Notes: generated from the sequence alone by a model not told the origin. A DNA stretch of 64,000 nucleotides from Natronosalvus rutilus (GCF_024204665.1 NZ_CP100355.1:248001-312000), one strand, 5' to 3'. Shown: positions 7,597 through 16,417, counted from the stretch's first letter. A program made the numbers and translations.

Positions 7597-9567
7597 ATGG
7601 GATGGAGGGAATCCGAACGAGAGTTCGAGGACGACGTGCTCGATATGGACACACTGGGACAGCTGTTCGCGAAGACGGTCGAGCGCAACAGGGACGCACC
7701 GGCCCAGCGTTACAAGGGCGGGATTTACGACCGCTCGCTCGCGGGGCCGGTGGTCGATCCCGCACCCGACGGCGACTACGCAGTGCTCAGCTACGCCGAG
7801 ATGGGGGCGCTCGTCGAACGACTCGCGACCGGCTTTCGCGACCTCGGCGTCGACGCCGGTGATCGCGTCGCCATATTTGCTGGGACGCGCATGGAGTGGG
7901 CCCAGACAGACTTCGCGCTGCTCTCGGCCGGCGCCGTAGTCACTACCGTCTACCGCAGCTCGTCGCCCGACCAGGTTCGGTACCTGCTCGACGACCCGGG
8001 GGCGACCGGCGTCGTCGTCGAGAACGAAGCCCTGCTCGAGCGCGTCCTCGAGGTGGAGGAGGACCTCGACCTCGAATTTATCGTCTCCATGGACGACCTC
8101 TCCAGCACGTACGACGACCGCGACGACATCTGCACCCTCGCGGACGTCTACGAGCGCGGCGACGAGGGTTATGACGAGGAGACCTACCAGAGCTGGCTCG
8201 CCGAGCGCACGCCGGACGACCTGGCGAGTCTGATCTACACTAGCGGAACGACCGGCCAGCCGAAGGGCGTCCAGCTGACCCACCGGAACTTCCGGGCGAA
8301 CGTCAACCAGACCTACCGGCGGTTCGGGCCGCGTCCGGGGAAACCGGCGGGGACGCCCTCGATCAACAGCAACACACAAAGCGTCTCGTTCCTCCCACTG
8401 GCACACGTCTTCGAGCGCACCGCGGGACACTTCCTGATGTTCGCCAGCGGGGCCTGCGTCGCCTACGCCGAGAGTTCGGACACGCTCAAGGAGGACTTCC
8501 AGCTCGTCTCGCCAACGACGGCGACGAGCGTGCCGCGGGTCTACGAGAAGATCTACGACGCCATCCGCGAACAGGCGAGCGAATCGCCGATCAAGGAGCG
8601 CATCTTCGAGTGGGCGACCGATGTCAGCCGGGCGTACTACCGCGCTGACAGCCCCGGAGCCGGTCTGAAGCTGAAGATGACGGTCGCCGACACGCTGGTC
8701 TTCTCGCAGGTCAAGGAGGCCCTCGGCGGCAACATCGATATGCTCGTCAGCGGCGGCGGCACCCTCTCGGCCGAGCTCTGCACACTCTATCACGGGATGG
8801 GCCTGCCCATCTACGAGGGCTACGGCCTGACCGAGACCGCACCCGTGGTCACGACGAATCCGCCGGAAGAACCCAAGATCGGGACGATCGGCCCCGCCCT
8901 CGTCGACACCGATCTGAAGGTCGACGAGACCGTCGTCCCCGAGGAGAGCACCGACACCGCGATCGGCGAAACCGGCGAGTTGCTCATCAAGGGCCCGCAG
9001 GTCGCGAAGGGATACTGGAACAAGCCCGAGAAGACCGCCGAGGCGTTCGTCGAGGACAACGAGGGACGGTGGTTCCGCACCGGCGACATCGTCACAATTC
9101 GACCCGACGGCTACCTCGTCTTCCACGAGCGTTCGAAACAGATGCTCGTCCTCTCGACGGGGAAGAACGTCGCCCCCGCCCCCATCGAGGACAGCTTCGC
9201 CCAGAGTCAGGTCGTCGAGCAGTGCATGGTCGTCGGTGACGGCGAGAAGTTCGTCGGCGCGCTCGTCGTTCCCAACTTCCAGTATCTGCGAGACGAACTC
9301 GAGCTCGAGGACGACGCGCGGATCGTCGACAGCGAGGCCGCCCACGACCTCGTCCAGGCGGAGATCGACGCGGTGAACGAGAACTTCGAGAAACACGAGC
9401 AGATCAAGCGTTTCCAGCTCGTTCCCGAAGAGTTCACCGAGGAAAACGAGATGCTGACGCCGACGATGAAGAAGAAGCGTCGCGTGATCCTCGAGAAATT
9501 CGACGAGGAGGTGGCGGACATCTATCCCGAGCGCGCGTCCGATCGACCGGCCGAAGCGGCCGACTGA
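7597..9567 (+). CDS. Long-chain fatty-acid-CoA ligase (AMP-forming), copy 2
   Basis: A 656-residue paralogue of the preceding gene, same strand, 196 nt downstream. It has all ANL motifs: Y-T-S-G-T-T-G-Q-P-K-G, G-Y-G-L-T-E-T-A-P, W-F-R-T-G-D-I and T-P-T-M-K-K-K-R-R. Several blocks are almost identical to copy 1 even at synonymous sites, for example around M-E-W-A-Q-T-D-F-A-L-L and F-L-P-L-A-H-V-F-E-R-T-A-G-H-F. The regions around residues 20-60, 225-250 and the linker near 465-490 differ. This suggests tandem duplication followed by divergence of substrate-facing parts. The start at 7597 matches the copy 1 start. The GTG at 7570 adds residues without homology. Confidence 0.92.
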   Translation: MGWRESEREFEDDVLDMDTLGQLFAKTVERNRDAPAQRYKGGIYDRSLAGPVVDPAPDGDYAVLSYAEMGALVERLATGFRDLGVDAGDRVAIFAGTRMEWAQTDFALLSAGAVVTTVYRSSSPDQVRYLLDDPGATGVVVENEALLERVLEVEEDLDLEFIVSMDDLSSTYDDRDDICTLADVYERGDEGYDEETYQSWLAERTPDDLASLIYTSGTTGQPKGVQLTHRNFRANVNQTYRRFGPRPGKPAGTPSINSNTQSVSFLPLAHVFERTAGHFLMFASGACVAYAESSDTLKEDFQLVSPTTATSVPRVYEKIYDAIREQASESPIKERIFEWATDVSRAYYRADSPGAGLKLKMTVADTLVFSQVKEALGGNIDMLVSGGGTLSAELCTLYHGMGLPIYEGYGLTETAPVVTTNPPEEPKIGTIGPALVDTDLKVDETVVPEESTDTAIGETGELLIKGPQVAKGYWNKPEKTAEAFVEDNEGRWFRTGDIVTIRPDGYLVFHERSKQMLVLSTGKNVAPAPIEDSFAQSQVVEQCMVVGDGEKFVGALVVPNFQYLRDELELEDDARIVDSEAAHDLVQAEIDAVNENFEKHEQIKRFQLVPEEFTEENEMLTPTMKKKRRVILEKFDEEVADIYPERASDRPAEAAD

Positions 9568-9579
9568 GCGGGAACGCGA

Positions 9580-9858
9580 CTACCCCAGTCCACCCCCTCT
9601 CGCCTTGTCGCCCTCGAGTTCGGATTCGCGGGTTCGGGTCCGTTCTTCTTCCGCCTCCGGGTCGGGTTCGCGATCGTGGGGATAGACGCCCTCCGAATCC
9701 GAGCGCGTGTTCCGGGTCAGTGCCAGCCACAGGAGCACACCGGAGAGAACGAGAAACGCCCAGGCGAATTCGCTCACACCTGCGATCACCGACGCGAGTG
9801 CGGCGATCAGACAGCCGAGGACGGCGTATCCGTACCGGTTCAATCGCTGGAGGACCAT
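9580..9858 (-). CDS. Small two-helix membrane protein with charged tail
   Basis: A 92-residue protein of unknown function. Residues 8-26 (Y-G-Y-A-V-L-G-C-L-I-A-A-L-A-S-V-I-A-G) and 30-48 (F-A-W-A-F-L-V-L-S-G-V-L-L-W-L-A-L) form two transmembrane helices. The remainder is a highly charged, Glu/Arg-rich cytosolic tail. The ATG at 9858 begins M-V-L-Q-R-L-N-R-Y-G-Y, directly before the first helix. An in-frame upstream ATG at 9882 would add eight residues. It converges with the acyl-CoA synthetase just 12 nt away. Confidence 0.6.
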   Translation of the reverse strand: MVLQRLNRYGYAVLGCLIAALASVIAGVSEFAWAFLVLSGVLLWLALTRNTRSDSEGVYPHDREPDPEAEEERTRTRESELEGDKARGGGLG

Positions 9859-9983
9859 GGTACACCTCGCTCTTGCTGCCACAAGTGTTTTTTCACGGAT
9901 ACGTCGACCACATCCGATCGGCGGTCCACTCGCTGATCCGGCGTATCCACATTCCAGATGGGAATACCACGGTTACTCGAGCC

Positions 9984-10193
9984 ACGAACGTGGCGCTACG
10001 GGCCGACCAGTGGATCCGGCGCGTTGACGTCGTCGTTCGCGACCGTGCGTTCGACGGAGGGCAGGTCCTTGAGGCGTCGGCCGTCGCTGCAGTTATCGCT
10101 GAACGGTCCGCACGAGCACTCGAGTGCGTTCCCTTCGATCGAGCCGAATCCGGCAGCGATCAGTCGAGAGCTATAACTGGGTGGTTTCGGTAG
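9984..10193 (+). pseudogene. Decayed 5' fragment of an asparagine-synthetase-like gene
   Basis: The frame from about 9984 to the TAG at 10191-10193 encodes V-A-L-R-A-D-Q-W-I-R-R-V-D-V, then R-A-F-D-G-G-Q-V-L-E-A and A-E-R-S-A-R-A-L-E. The intact gene 16 nt downstream begins V-R-L-Q-D-E-R-W-V-R-R-R-G-V, then Q-A-F-D-G-A-D-L-L-E-A and A-E-R-F-A-R-A-L-E. Similarity also holds at the DNA level (GAACGGTCCGCACGAGCACT against GAGCGGTTCGCACGGGCGCT). The copy lacks the whole synthetase domain, so it is a truncated duplicate. A GTG at 9990 could still let it be translated. Confidence 0.75.
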
Positions 10194-10208
10194 TGAATAC
10201 ATCGACGA

Positions 10209-12068
10209 ATGAACGTTCGACTACAGGACGAGAGGTGGGTGCGCCGCCGCGGCGTCGCCGTCCGGGGCCAGGCATTCGACGGGGCGGACCTCCTCGAGGC
10301 GCCGGCCATCGCCGAGCGGTTCGCACGGGCGCTCGAGGACAGGGCCGGCCGGAATCAAGACGGGGACGCTCACCTCGAGGCCGTCGCCGCCTGCGCCGAC
10401 TCCCTCGAGGGCTTCTTCGCGGCCGTCGTCGGCCTCGACGCAGACTCGACGTACCTCGTCGCCGACGGCGCTCGCTCGATTCCCCTCTGGTACGACGCCG
10501 CCGGGTCGGTCGTCAGCGATCGCGGGTGGATCGCCAGAGACGCCGTCGACGCGCCTCGAGACCCGGTCGCCGAGCGCGAGTTCCTCCTGACGCGGTACGT
10601 AACCGGTCCCGACACCATCTGGCGGGACGTCTTCGCCGTGCAACCGGGGGAAATGGTTCGACTCGAGTCGAGCGACGTCGACGGCACTGGCACCACCAGC
10701 GACGGCTATCGAATCGTCACTCGCCACACCTACCGCGAGTACTGGCCCGCCGCCGAAACGCCGACTGCCGAGGACGAGTGCGCCGGCGACATGCTCGAGG
10801 CACCCCTCACGCGCCTCGAGGCCGGCCTCCAGGCCGCACTCGACCGACTCGAGGTCGTCGCCGGCGACCGCCCCGTCGTCCTCCCACTCTCGGGCGGGTA
10901 CGACTCCCGACTGCTCGCCGCAGCCCTCGTCGAGCGCGGACGGGAGGTGATCGGCTTTACCTTCGGCCGCTCGGGCCACCCCGACGTCGAGGTCAGCCGA
11001 GAGGTCGCGGCCGAACTCGGGATCCGCTGGGAGTTCTACCCCTACTCGCGAGCGATGTGGCGTGAGCGGTACCACGGCGAGGCCGGCCACCGTTACCGGG
11101 AGTGGGCCTTCAGCAGGGACGCCCTCCCGTTTCTGGCCGAGTGGCCCGCCGTCCACGGGTTGCTCGAGGACGGCCGGCTTCCAGAAGACGCGCTCTACTG
11201 TCCAGGTCACACCGTGGCGACACCCAGCGAACGACTGCCGCGATTCGCGGGCGAGCCCCGGTTCGACATCGACCGGACGACTGTCGGCTGTGGGCCCGCC
11301 GTGGATGCCGACGAACGGGGAACCGTCGACGAAGCCCTCGAGACGATCGACCCCACGCTCGAGGCGCTGGTCGAGTACGTCCTCGAGACGCACTACGTGC
11401 TCTGGGATCTGGACGACGTCGCGAACGTGCCCACGGACGATGGCGGAAGCATCCAGGATGCGTTTCGCGAGCGCATTCGACGCGGCCTCCTCGACGACCG
11501 AGATCCTCAGACGATCTCTGACCCCGCGACGGCCGCCGCAGCCTACGAACGCTGGGAGTGGCGCGGGCGCATGTCGACGTTCACCAACGGCGACTGCCGG
11601 GTCTACGAGGACGCCGGCCTCGAGTGGTGGCTCCCGCTGTGGGACCCCGCCTACGTCCGGGCCTGGGAGGCGGTTCCCCTCGCCTTCCGTCGCGGAAAGG
11701 GGCTCCACGCCGACCTCGCCACGGCCATCTACTGGCGGGTCGCCGGTGTCACCCACGACCGGGCCGCGGTGACGGATCGAACGCTCGAGCCCGTCGATCG
11801 CTTGCTCTCACTCGTCCGTCACACCCCCGTTCGGCAGTTCCTCGAGCGCGGCGGCGACTGGGAGCCGCCGTTTCTCGCCCCGCGCGAACGGTGGCGCGAA
11901 CCCGGCTCCCACCCGCTCGCCTGGCACGGAATCGTCGACGATGCGGTTCTCGAGGCCGTTCCCTCGAGCCGAAACCTCTACGCGCTGCGAACGCTGGCGC
12001 GGGTCGAAGGCGTCGACCTCGGGGATCCGTCGTGGCTCGCCGACGTAGGTGAGGAGTGGTTCGAGTAA
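10209..12068 (+). CDS. Asparagine-synthetase-like protein without glutaminase Cys
   Basis: A 619-residue AsnB-family protein. The first about 190 residues keep the class II glutaminase-like fold remnants, with L-V-A-D-G-A-R-S-I-P-L-W-Y and an I-W-R-D-V-F-A-V-Q-P-G-E strand. The ATP pyrophosphatase domain follows, with PP-loop L-S-G-G-Y-D-S-R at about 227-234. True AsnB starts with Met-Cys so that Cys2 can hydrolyse glutamine. Here the start is M-N-V-R, so it cannot use glutamine in that way. It may use ammonia or amidate or cyclise a different substrate, as beta-lactam-synthetase or glycan-modifying relatives do. The substrate is unknown. A truncated copy of its 5' end lies directly upstream. 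Confidence 0.8.
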   Translation: MNVRLQDERWVRRRGVAVRGQAFDGADLLEAPAIAERFARALEDRAGRNQDGDAHLEAVAACADSLEGFFAAVVGLDADSTYLVADGARSIPLWYDAAGSVVSDRGWIARDAVDAPRDPVAEREFLLTRYVTGPDTIWRDVFAVQPGEMVRLESSDVDGTGTTSDGYRIVTRHTYREYWPAAETPTAEDECAGDMLEAPLTRLEAGLQAALDRLEVVAGDRPVVLPLSGGYDSRLLAAALVERGREVIGFTFGRSGHPDVEVSREVAAELGIRWEFYPYSRAMWRERYHGEAGHRYREWAFSRDALPFLAEWPAVHGLLEDGRLPEDALYCPGHTVATPSERLPRFAGEPRFDIDRTTVGCGPAVDADERGTVDEALETIDPTLEALVEYVLETHYVLWDLDDVANVPTDDGGSIQDAFRERIRRGLLDDRDPQTISDPATAAAAYERWEWRGRMSTFTNGDCRVYEDAGLEWWLPLWDPAYVRAWEAVPLAFRRGKGLHADLATAIYWRVAGVTHDRAAVTDRTLEPVDRLLSLVRHTPVRQFLERGGDWEPPFLAPRERWREPGSHPLAWHGIVDDAVLEAVPSSRNLYALRTLARVEGVDLGDPSWLADVGEEWFE

Positions 12069-12092
12069 TCGTCACTCGAGTAACTCGGGGAG

Positions 12093-13109
12093 TTAGAACA
12101 GAAGGGTAAACAGGAGGTCGCCGTAGACGAGCGCGACGACTAGCCCCGCGAAGATCGGCACCAGGAACGGCGTTCCCGGCGAAATCCAGACGGCCTCGCG
12201 TTCGGTGAGGACCTCGAGGCCGTCTCGGAGCGTCTCGGGGCCGGTGCCGTAGGCCGTGCCGTCGATGTCCTCGAGGAAGGCTGCGGCGCCCCAGGGGTCT
12301 TCGACTTCGATGTCGGCTGATGCGTCGGTATCGCGCTCGAGGCTGTCCTGGACGGGACTCGACCCGCCGTCGCTCCGAACCTCGGCCGTCACCGCGCCGT
12401 CGGTCGGCGGATTCGGTTCGTCGGGGAGACTCGCCGGGTCGCGATACGTCTCCGGGTCCGTCCGGAGTTCCTCGAGGCTGAGACCCCGCCAGCGAAGATA
12501 CATTCGGAGGGCGTCCAGGTCGAGACCGCTCAGGGACCGCCCCGAGGGCGCGTCCAGGAGTCGTCCGTGGGTGCTCGAGACGGTCGTCCACTCGACCGGC
12601 CAGCCGATGAACATCACGGGGGCGATTCGCCCAGCGATGGCGTTTCGAATCGCGAGGACGACCGGGATGAGGACGCCGAGGAGGACCGCGTTGGTCAGGA
12701 TGGCGAGCGAGAACGCGCTGGCGATCTCTGGGGTGACGGTGGGGAGCGTCCACGAGCCGATTTCGTAGGCAGGGTACGTCGGAAACAGCAACGCGAGCAC
12801 CAGCAACGCCTTCGCGTCGGCACCGCCGAATCCGCCGAACCACCAGAAGAGGTACGCGAGCGGGACGACGACCCCGAGACTCAGCGCCGAGGGGACGAGA
12901 AACTCGTGGCTCCAGACGACCCCGCCAGCCTGGTAGGCGACCCAGCCGTCCCAGACGAACAGGACCGCGGCGAGCGCCGACAGCGGGACCCAAACCGAAC
13001 TCGAGATCCGGCGGGTCTTCACGTCGCGGACGGCCGCCCAGGCGAAGACGGGGACGGCGACGAGCCGGAGGACGTCAGGCGTCGAGGCGATCGGGACGAC
13101 GTCGTACAC
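12093..13109 (-). CDS. pibD: Prepilin/prearchaellin peptidase (A24 family)
   Basis: A 338-residue membrane aspartyl protease that would cleave class III signal peptides of archaellins and type IV pilins at the inner face of the membrane. Two catalytic aspartates are visible: Asp29 in V-R-D-V-K-T-R-R after the first helix, and Asp98 in F-G-G-A-D-A-K, the haloarchaeal form of the GxGD motif. About six transmembrane segments are seen. A long hydrophilic acidic insert (about residues 205-290) precedes the final hydrophobic segment and is longer than in bacterial enzymes. The start is GTG at 13109. It converges with the asparagine-synthetase-like gene. No pilin or archaellin genes are in the window. 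Confidence 0.85.
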   Translation of the reverse strand: MYDVVPIASTPDVLRLVAVPVFAWAAVRDVKTRRISSSVWVPLSALAAVLFVWDGWVAYQAGGVVWSHEFLVPSALSLGVVVPLAYLFWWFGGFGGADAKALLVLALLFPTYPAYEIGSWTLPTVTPEIASAFSLAILTNAVLLGVLIPVVLAIRNAIAGRIAPVMFIGWPVEWTTVSSTHGRLLDAPSGRSLSGLDLDALRMYLRWRGLSLEELRTDPETYRDPASLPDEPNPPTDGAVTAEVRSDGGSSPVQDSLERDTDASADIEVEDPWGAAAFLEDIDGTAYGTGPETLRDGLEVLTEREAVWISPGTPFLVPIFAGLVVALVYGDLLFTLLF

Positions 13110-13326
13110 GTTCGCTACGGCGTCCCGGTGGGTGGTAGGTGTTACGGCTGCAACGGAGTCTCGAACGAGGTGGCACGCCCGGAATCACTGGGAAGGCGCC
13201 TAGAACCCGTGACGATCCTCGAGCAACACGAATTGCGTCCGGTCCTCGACCCGCTCTCGCTCGAGCCGATCGGATACAAATGCGTTTACCCGTGATACTA
13301 GAAAATGTTGGAAAGCGCGTTCCGGA

Positions 13327-13716
13327 CTAGATGACGCGGTTCTGCAGGTAGTCGAGGTGCTTGGCGTTGTAAACGATCTTGACCTCCTCGGACTCGGCAG
13401 TACCGATGCAGGTCAGGCGGACGTTCTTGTCCTCGACTTCCTCGTCGCTGAGGATCTGCTGCATGTCCATCTGGATTTCGCCCTCCTTGAGGATGGCCGC
13501 ACAGTTTGCACAGGCGCCGGCACGGCACGAGAAGGGCCAGTCGTAGCCCTGGGCCTCGGCGGACTCGAGGATGTACTCGCCCTCGTTGACCTCGAGGGTT
13601 CCGTAGTCCTCGGCGTCGAAGTCGGCGTCGGCGGCTTTTTCGAAGACGTCGTCGTCGTCGACACTCCATCCCTGGTCGTCCAATACTTCGTAGTTGAGGT
13701 ATTCTACCGTGGGCAT
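13327..13716 (-). CDS. Halobacterial-type 2Fe-2S ferredoxin
   Basis: A 129-residue plant-type ferredoxin with the halobacterial N-terminal acidic insertion ([15 protein letters not shown]). The cluster ligands are Cys64, Cys69, Cys72 (C-R-A-G-A-C-A-N-C) and Cys103 (L-T-C-I-G). Such ferredoxins are the main cytosolic electron carriers for 2-oxoacid:ferredoxin oxidoreductases in these cells. Length and acidity match the classic halobacterial protein. TATA-like CTATACCA (13741-13748) lies about 28 nt upstream of the ATG, suggesting a strong leaderless promoter. It is a single-gene unit. Confidence 0.95.
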   Translation of the reverse strand: MPTVEYLNYEVLDDQGWSVDDDDVFEKAADADFDAEDYGTLEVNEGEYILESAEAQGYDWPFSCRAGACANCAAILKEGEIQMDMQQILSDEEVEDKNVRLTCIGTAESEEVKIVYNAKHLDYLQNRVI

Positions 13717-13809
13717 CAGGTGGCGCTTCGAGGCCCGTACTGGTATAGCTTGCTGTTCATTTGCAACGGTTTATCAGTCCGGACAGTCCCGATCCGAGAA
13801 CGGTCGGGC

Positions 13810-14991
13810 TCAAAAGCCAAACAGCGGGACGAATCGGAAGGTGAGAAACGCCGCGACCGTCGAGATGAGCGGAACGACGTTTTGCATCAGGATGACGCGA
13901 GCGGTCGTCGACGGGTCGAACAGGTCGGCCGCCTTCGGGATGTCCTCGGCGCTTTCCTCGCCGATTTCGGGCGGTCGTTCGCCCTCTTCGTCGGCCGTGA
14001 GCGCACCGATCGAGACGGCCGTTTCCTCGCCGCGGGCGGCGTCCGAAAGCGTCGTCGTCCGGGTCGCTCGTCCCCAGCCCAGCCCGACGATGCACATGGT
14101 TGCGACGACGACGAAGCTGGCGGGAATCCCGATGAGCGAGAGGAAAATGACGATCGCCGAGGCCACGACCGCGACGACGATTGCCGCCGTCAGCGGCAGG
14201 TTCGTGATGTCGTTACCGAGTGTGTCGAGGGTCCGGCGGGCGATGGTGAACGCCCCGACGGCGACGGCGATCGAGCCGATGACGATGAGCGGACCCAGGT
14301 CGAGGCCGCCGGCGCCGTAGATCGGGGCGATGGCGTTGGCGATGTTACTCGTTCCAGAACTGAAGGCCATCAGACAGCCGATCACGACGACGACTATCGC
14401 ACCAGTTCGCTGTCGACGGCCCGAACCGGCGCGGTAGGCGACCCGCGGGACCAGCCCGGAGCGGTCGAGCGAGAGCATCGGCTCGCCGCCGCGCTTGGAC
14501 TCGATGGCGACCCAGGCATTGATCTGCGGGTAGAAGTAGCGGCCGATGACGCCCGACACCCAGAAGCCGATGACGGGCGCGACGACCCACCAGATGGCGA
14601 TCTCGAGGACGACGCCGACGTTCAACTCGCCGGTCGCGAACCCGAGCGCGGCGATGGCGCCGACCGCGGTCATCGAGGTCGACGCGGGGACGCCCGCGTA
14701 GTTCCCGATGAAGAGGGCGCCGCCGATGAAAAAGAGGACGGCGACGTTGGCCTCGAGCGTGAAGATGTCGCTGTCAGTGATAAGGTCGTTGCCGAGCGTG
14801 TCGACGACGGCGGGGCCGATGGTCCAGGCGCCGACGAAGAAGAAGATAGACATCAGTCCCGCGGCAGCGACCTTCGTGATGACGTTCGCGCCGACGGCGG
14901 GACCGAACGCCGGGCCCGTGGTCGCGCCGCCGATGTTGTAGCCGACGAAAATCGCGACGAGAACACCTGCGTATAACAGTATCTCCGACAC
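13810..14991 (-). CDS. Inorganic phosphate transporter (PiT family)
   Basis: A 393-residue polytopic membrane protein with about ten helices. Duplicated PiT signatures are visible: V-G-Y-N-I-G-G-A-T-T-G-P-A-F-G near the start, and F-S-S-G-T-S-N-I-A-N-A-I-A-P in the second half, the halophilic form of the G-A-N-D-V-A-N-A repeat. PiT carriers import metal-phosphate with protons or sodium. The hydrophilic loop near residues 310-350 is acidic. The GTG at 14991 begins V-S-E-I-L-L-Y-A-G-V directly before helix 1. The longer frame to 15150 adds basic, non-membrane sequence and is rejected. A TTTTTAGG element about 27 nt upstream fits a leaderless start. No PhoU partner is adjacent. Confidence 0.85.
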   Translation of the reverse strand: MSEILLYAGVLVAIFVGYNIGGATTGPAFGPAVGANVITKVAAAGLMSIFFFVGAWTIGPAVVDTLGNDLITDSDIFTLEANVAVLFFIGGALFIGNYAGVPASTSMTAVGAIAALGFATGELNVGVVLEIAIWWVVAPVIGFWVSGVIGRYFYPQINAWVAIESKRGGEPMLSLDRSGLVPRVAYRAGSGRRQRTGAIVVVVIGCLMAFSSGTSNIANAIAPIYGAGGLDLGPLIVIGSIAVAVGAFTIARRTLDTLGNDITNLPLTAAIVVAVVASAIVIFLSLIGIPASFVVVATMCIVGLGWGRATRTTTLSDAARGEETAVSIGALTADEEGERPPEIGEESAEDIPKAADLFDPSTTARVILMQNVVPLISTVAAFLTFRFVPLFGF

Positions 14992-15179
14992 GGACGAACG
15001 TATGGGGCAGGGGCCTAAAAACGCGCCTATTTGGGTCGGTCGGACGGTCAGACGCTTCAGAGGGCGACGATTCAGGGAGTCGTCACGAGCGTCAACAGGA
15101 GTGGTAAAACGACGACCGTGGGACCGTACCGTAGCCGAAAACCGGGGCATTTACTCGCGTCGCCCTCTGCGTACTCCGC

Positions 15180-15917
15180 ATGAGCCAGCAGTTCGCGGAG
15201 TTCGAGGTGATTCCGGCGGTCGACGTCCAGGACGGCGAGGTCGTCCAGCTCGTCCAGGGCGAGCGCGGCACCGAGAAACGCTACGGGGACCCCGTGGCGG
15301 CCGCGAAGCGGTGGATCGACGCCGGTGCTCGCAGTCTCCACCTGGTCGACCTCGACGGCGCGTTCGAGGGCGAGCGAGCGAACGCCGACGCCATCGACGC
15401 CGTCCTCGAGGTCGTCGACGTGCCGACCCAGCTCGGCGGCGGCATTCGAACCGCCAGCGACGCGTTCGACCTCCTCGAGCGCGGCCTCGATCGGGTCATC
15501 CTGGGAACGGCGGCCGTCGAGAATCCCGACGTCGTGGCCGAGATCAGCGCCGAGTACCCGGACTCCGTCGTCGTCAGCCTCGACGCGAAAGGTGGCGAGG
15601 TCGTCGTCGAGGGCTGGACCGAAGGCGCCGGCATCACGCCCGTCGACGCCGCGAGGCGGTACGACGACCTCGGCGCTGCGGCAATCCTCTTCACGAACGT
15701 CGACGTCGAGGGGCAACTCGAGGGCGTCCAGACCGAACCGGTTCACGACCTCGTCGACGCAACCGACGTCCCGATCGTCGCCAGCGGCGGGGTGGCGTCG
15801 CTCGAGGACATCGCGGCGCTTCACGAGGCCGGGGCCGCGGCGGTCGTAGTCGGAAGCGCACTCTACGAGGGGGCGTTCACGCTCGAGGCGGCCCAGCGAG
15901 TGGCTGACGGCGGGTAA
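15180..15917 (+). CDS. hisA: ProFAR isomerase HisA
   Basis: A 245-residue TIM-barrel enzyme of the histidine pathway that converts ProFAR to PRFAR in the cytosol. Features are F-E-V-I-P-A-V-D-V-Q-D-G-E-V-V at the N-terminus with the catalytic Asp, the phosphate-binding L-G-G-G-I-R-T loop near 80, L-D-A-K-G-G-E-V near 135, and I-V-A-S-G-G-V-A plus G-S-A-L-Y-E-G near the end. The length is normal. ATTTACTC about 30 nt upstream of the ATG is a plausible TATA element. hisB lies 0.7 kb downstream on the same strand, separated by a small opposite-strand gene, so the two are probably separately transcribed. Confidence 0.95.
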   Translation: MSQQFAEFEVIPAVDVQDGEVVQLVQGERGTEKRYGDPVAAAKRWIDAGARSLHLVDLDGAFEGERANADAIDAVLEVVDVPTQLGGGIRTASDAFDLLERGLDRVILGTAAVENPDVVAEISAEYPDSVVVSLDAKGGEVVVEGWTEGAGITPVDAARRYDDLGAAAILFTNVDVEGQLEGVQTEPVHDLVDATDVPIVASGGVASLEDIAALHEAGAAAVVVGSALYEGAFTLEAAQRVADGG

Positions 15918-16038
15918 TTCGGCGGACGGCGTGACGATCGTTCACCGGCGACGGGCGAACGTATCGCCGCTCCAAGGTATCCGATGACGCGTAAAAAGTG
16001 GAGTGGAGCGTGGTACGTGGGTCGAGAAGGAAGACAGA

Positions 16039-16077
16039 GTTGGAGGAGTGGAGGGTCGAAGTTGGAGGAGTGGAGGG
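16039..16077. repeat. Short direct repeat in the hisA-hisB spacer
   Basis: Two perfect copies of GTTGGAGGAGTGGAGGG (16039-16055 and 16061-16077) with a 22-bp period lie just past the end of the small membrane protein gene. Purpose unknown; a slippage product is likely. Confidence 0.7.
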
Positions 16078-16095
16078 CCCCAGCAGTGTCGACCG

Positions 16096-16371
16096 TCAGT
16101 GCTGATTGTAGCCGTGACCGGCGTACAGGGCGAAGACGTTGACGACCAGCAGCGTCACGAATGTCAGGGCGATCGTCGGATCGTTCAGGCCGTTCGCGAG
16201 GAGGGGTAGATACGCGAACGGCAGCGCGATGGCGATCCAGAAACTCAGGAACTGTGCTGAGGGTCTGACGACGCCGAGCGTCTGGCGAAGTCGGGAACTG
16301 TACTGGCTGACCGCTTCGGGAGACGGCGTGAGCGATTCAGTCGAGGGCGGGGACGGATTTGGCATGGTCAT
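16096..16371 (-). CDS. Small two-helix membrane protein (91 aa)
   Basis: A 91-residue protein of unknown function. A polar Ser/Pro-rich N-terminus (about residues 1-40) is followed by two hydrophobic helices at about 43-60 (F-W-I-A-I-A-L-P-F-A-Y-L-P-L-L) and 67-85 (I-A-L-T-F-V-T-L-L-V-V-N-V-F-A-L-Y). The end is short, G-H-G-Y-N-Q-H. The start at 16371 is preceded by the Shine-Dalgarno-like GAGGTG (about 7 nt spacing), and CTTATATG lies about 40 nt upstream. Both favour it over the in-frame ATG at 16413. The M-T-M start also allows 16365. Confidence 0.65.
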   Translation of the reverse strand: MTMPNPSPPSTESLTPSPEAVSQYSSRLRQTLGVVRPSAQFLSFWIAIALPFAYLPLLANGLNDPTIALTFVTLLVVNVFALYAGHGYNQH

Positions 16372-16407
16372 CGAACACCTCTGGGTAGCAGAGACATTCA
16401 CTGCACC

Positions 16408-16417
16408 CATCATATAA
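16408..16417 (-). promoter_or_regulatory. TATA-like box for the small membrane protein gene
   Basis: The minus strand reads CTTATATGAT about 40 nt upstream of the ATG at 16371. This would leave a leader of about 15 nt carrying a Shine-Dalgarno sequence. Confidence 0.4.

Noticed and set aside
5409-9396. Very long minus-strand open frames opposite the two acyl-CoA synthetases
   Set aside because: They are antisense shadows of high-GC codon bias (V-D/V-E-rich translation). The plus-strand proteins have all family motifs.
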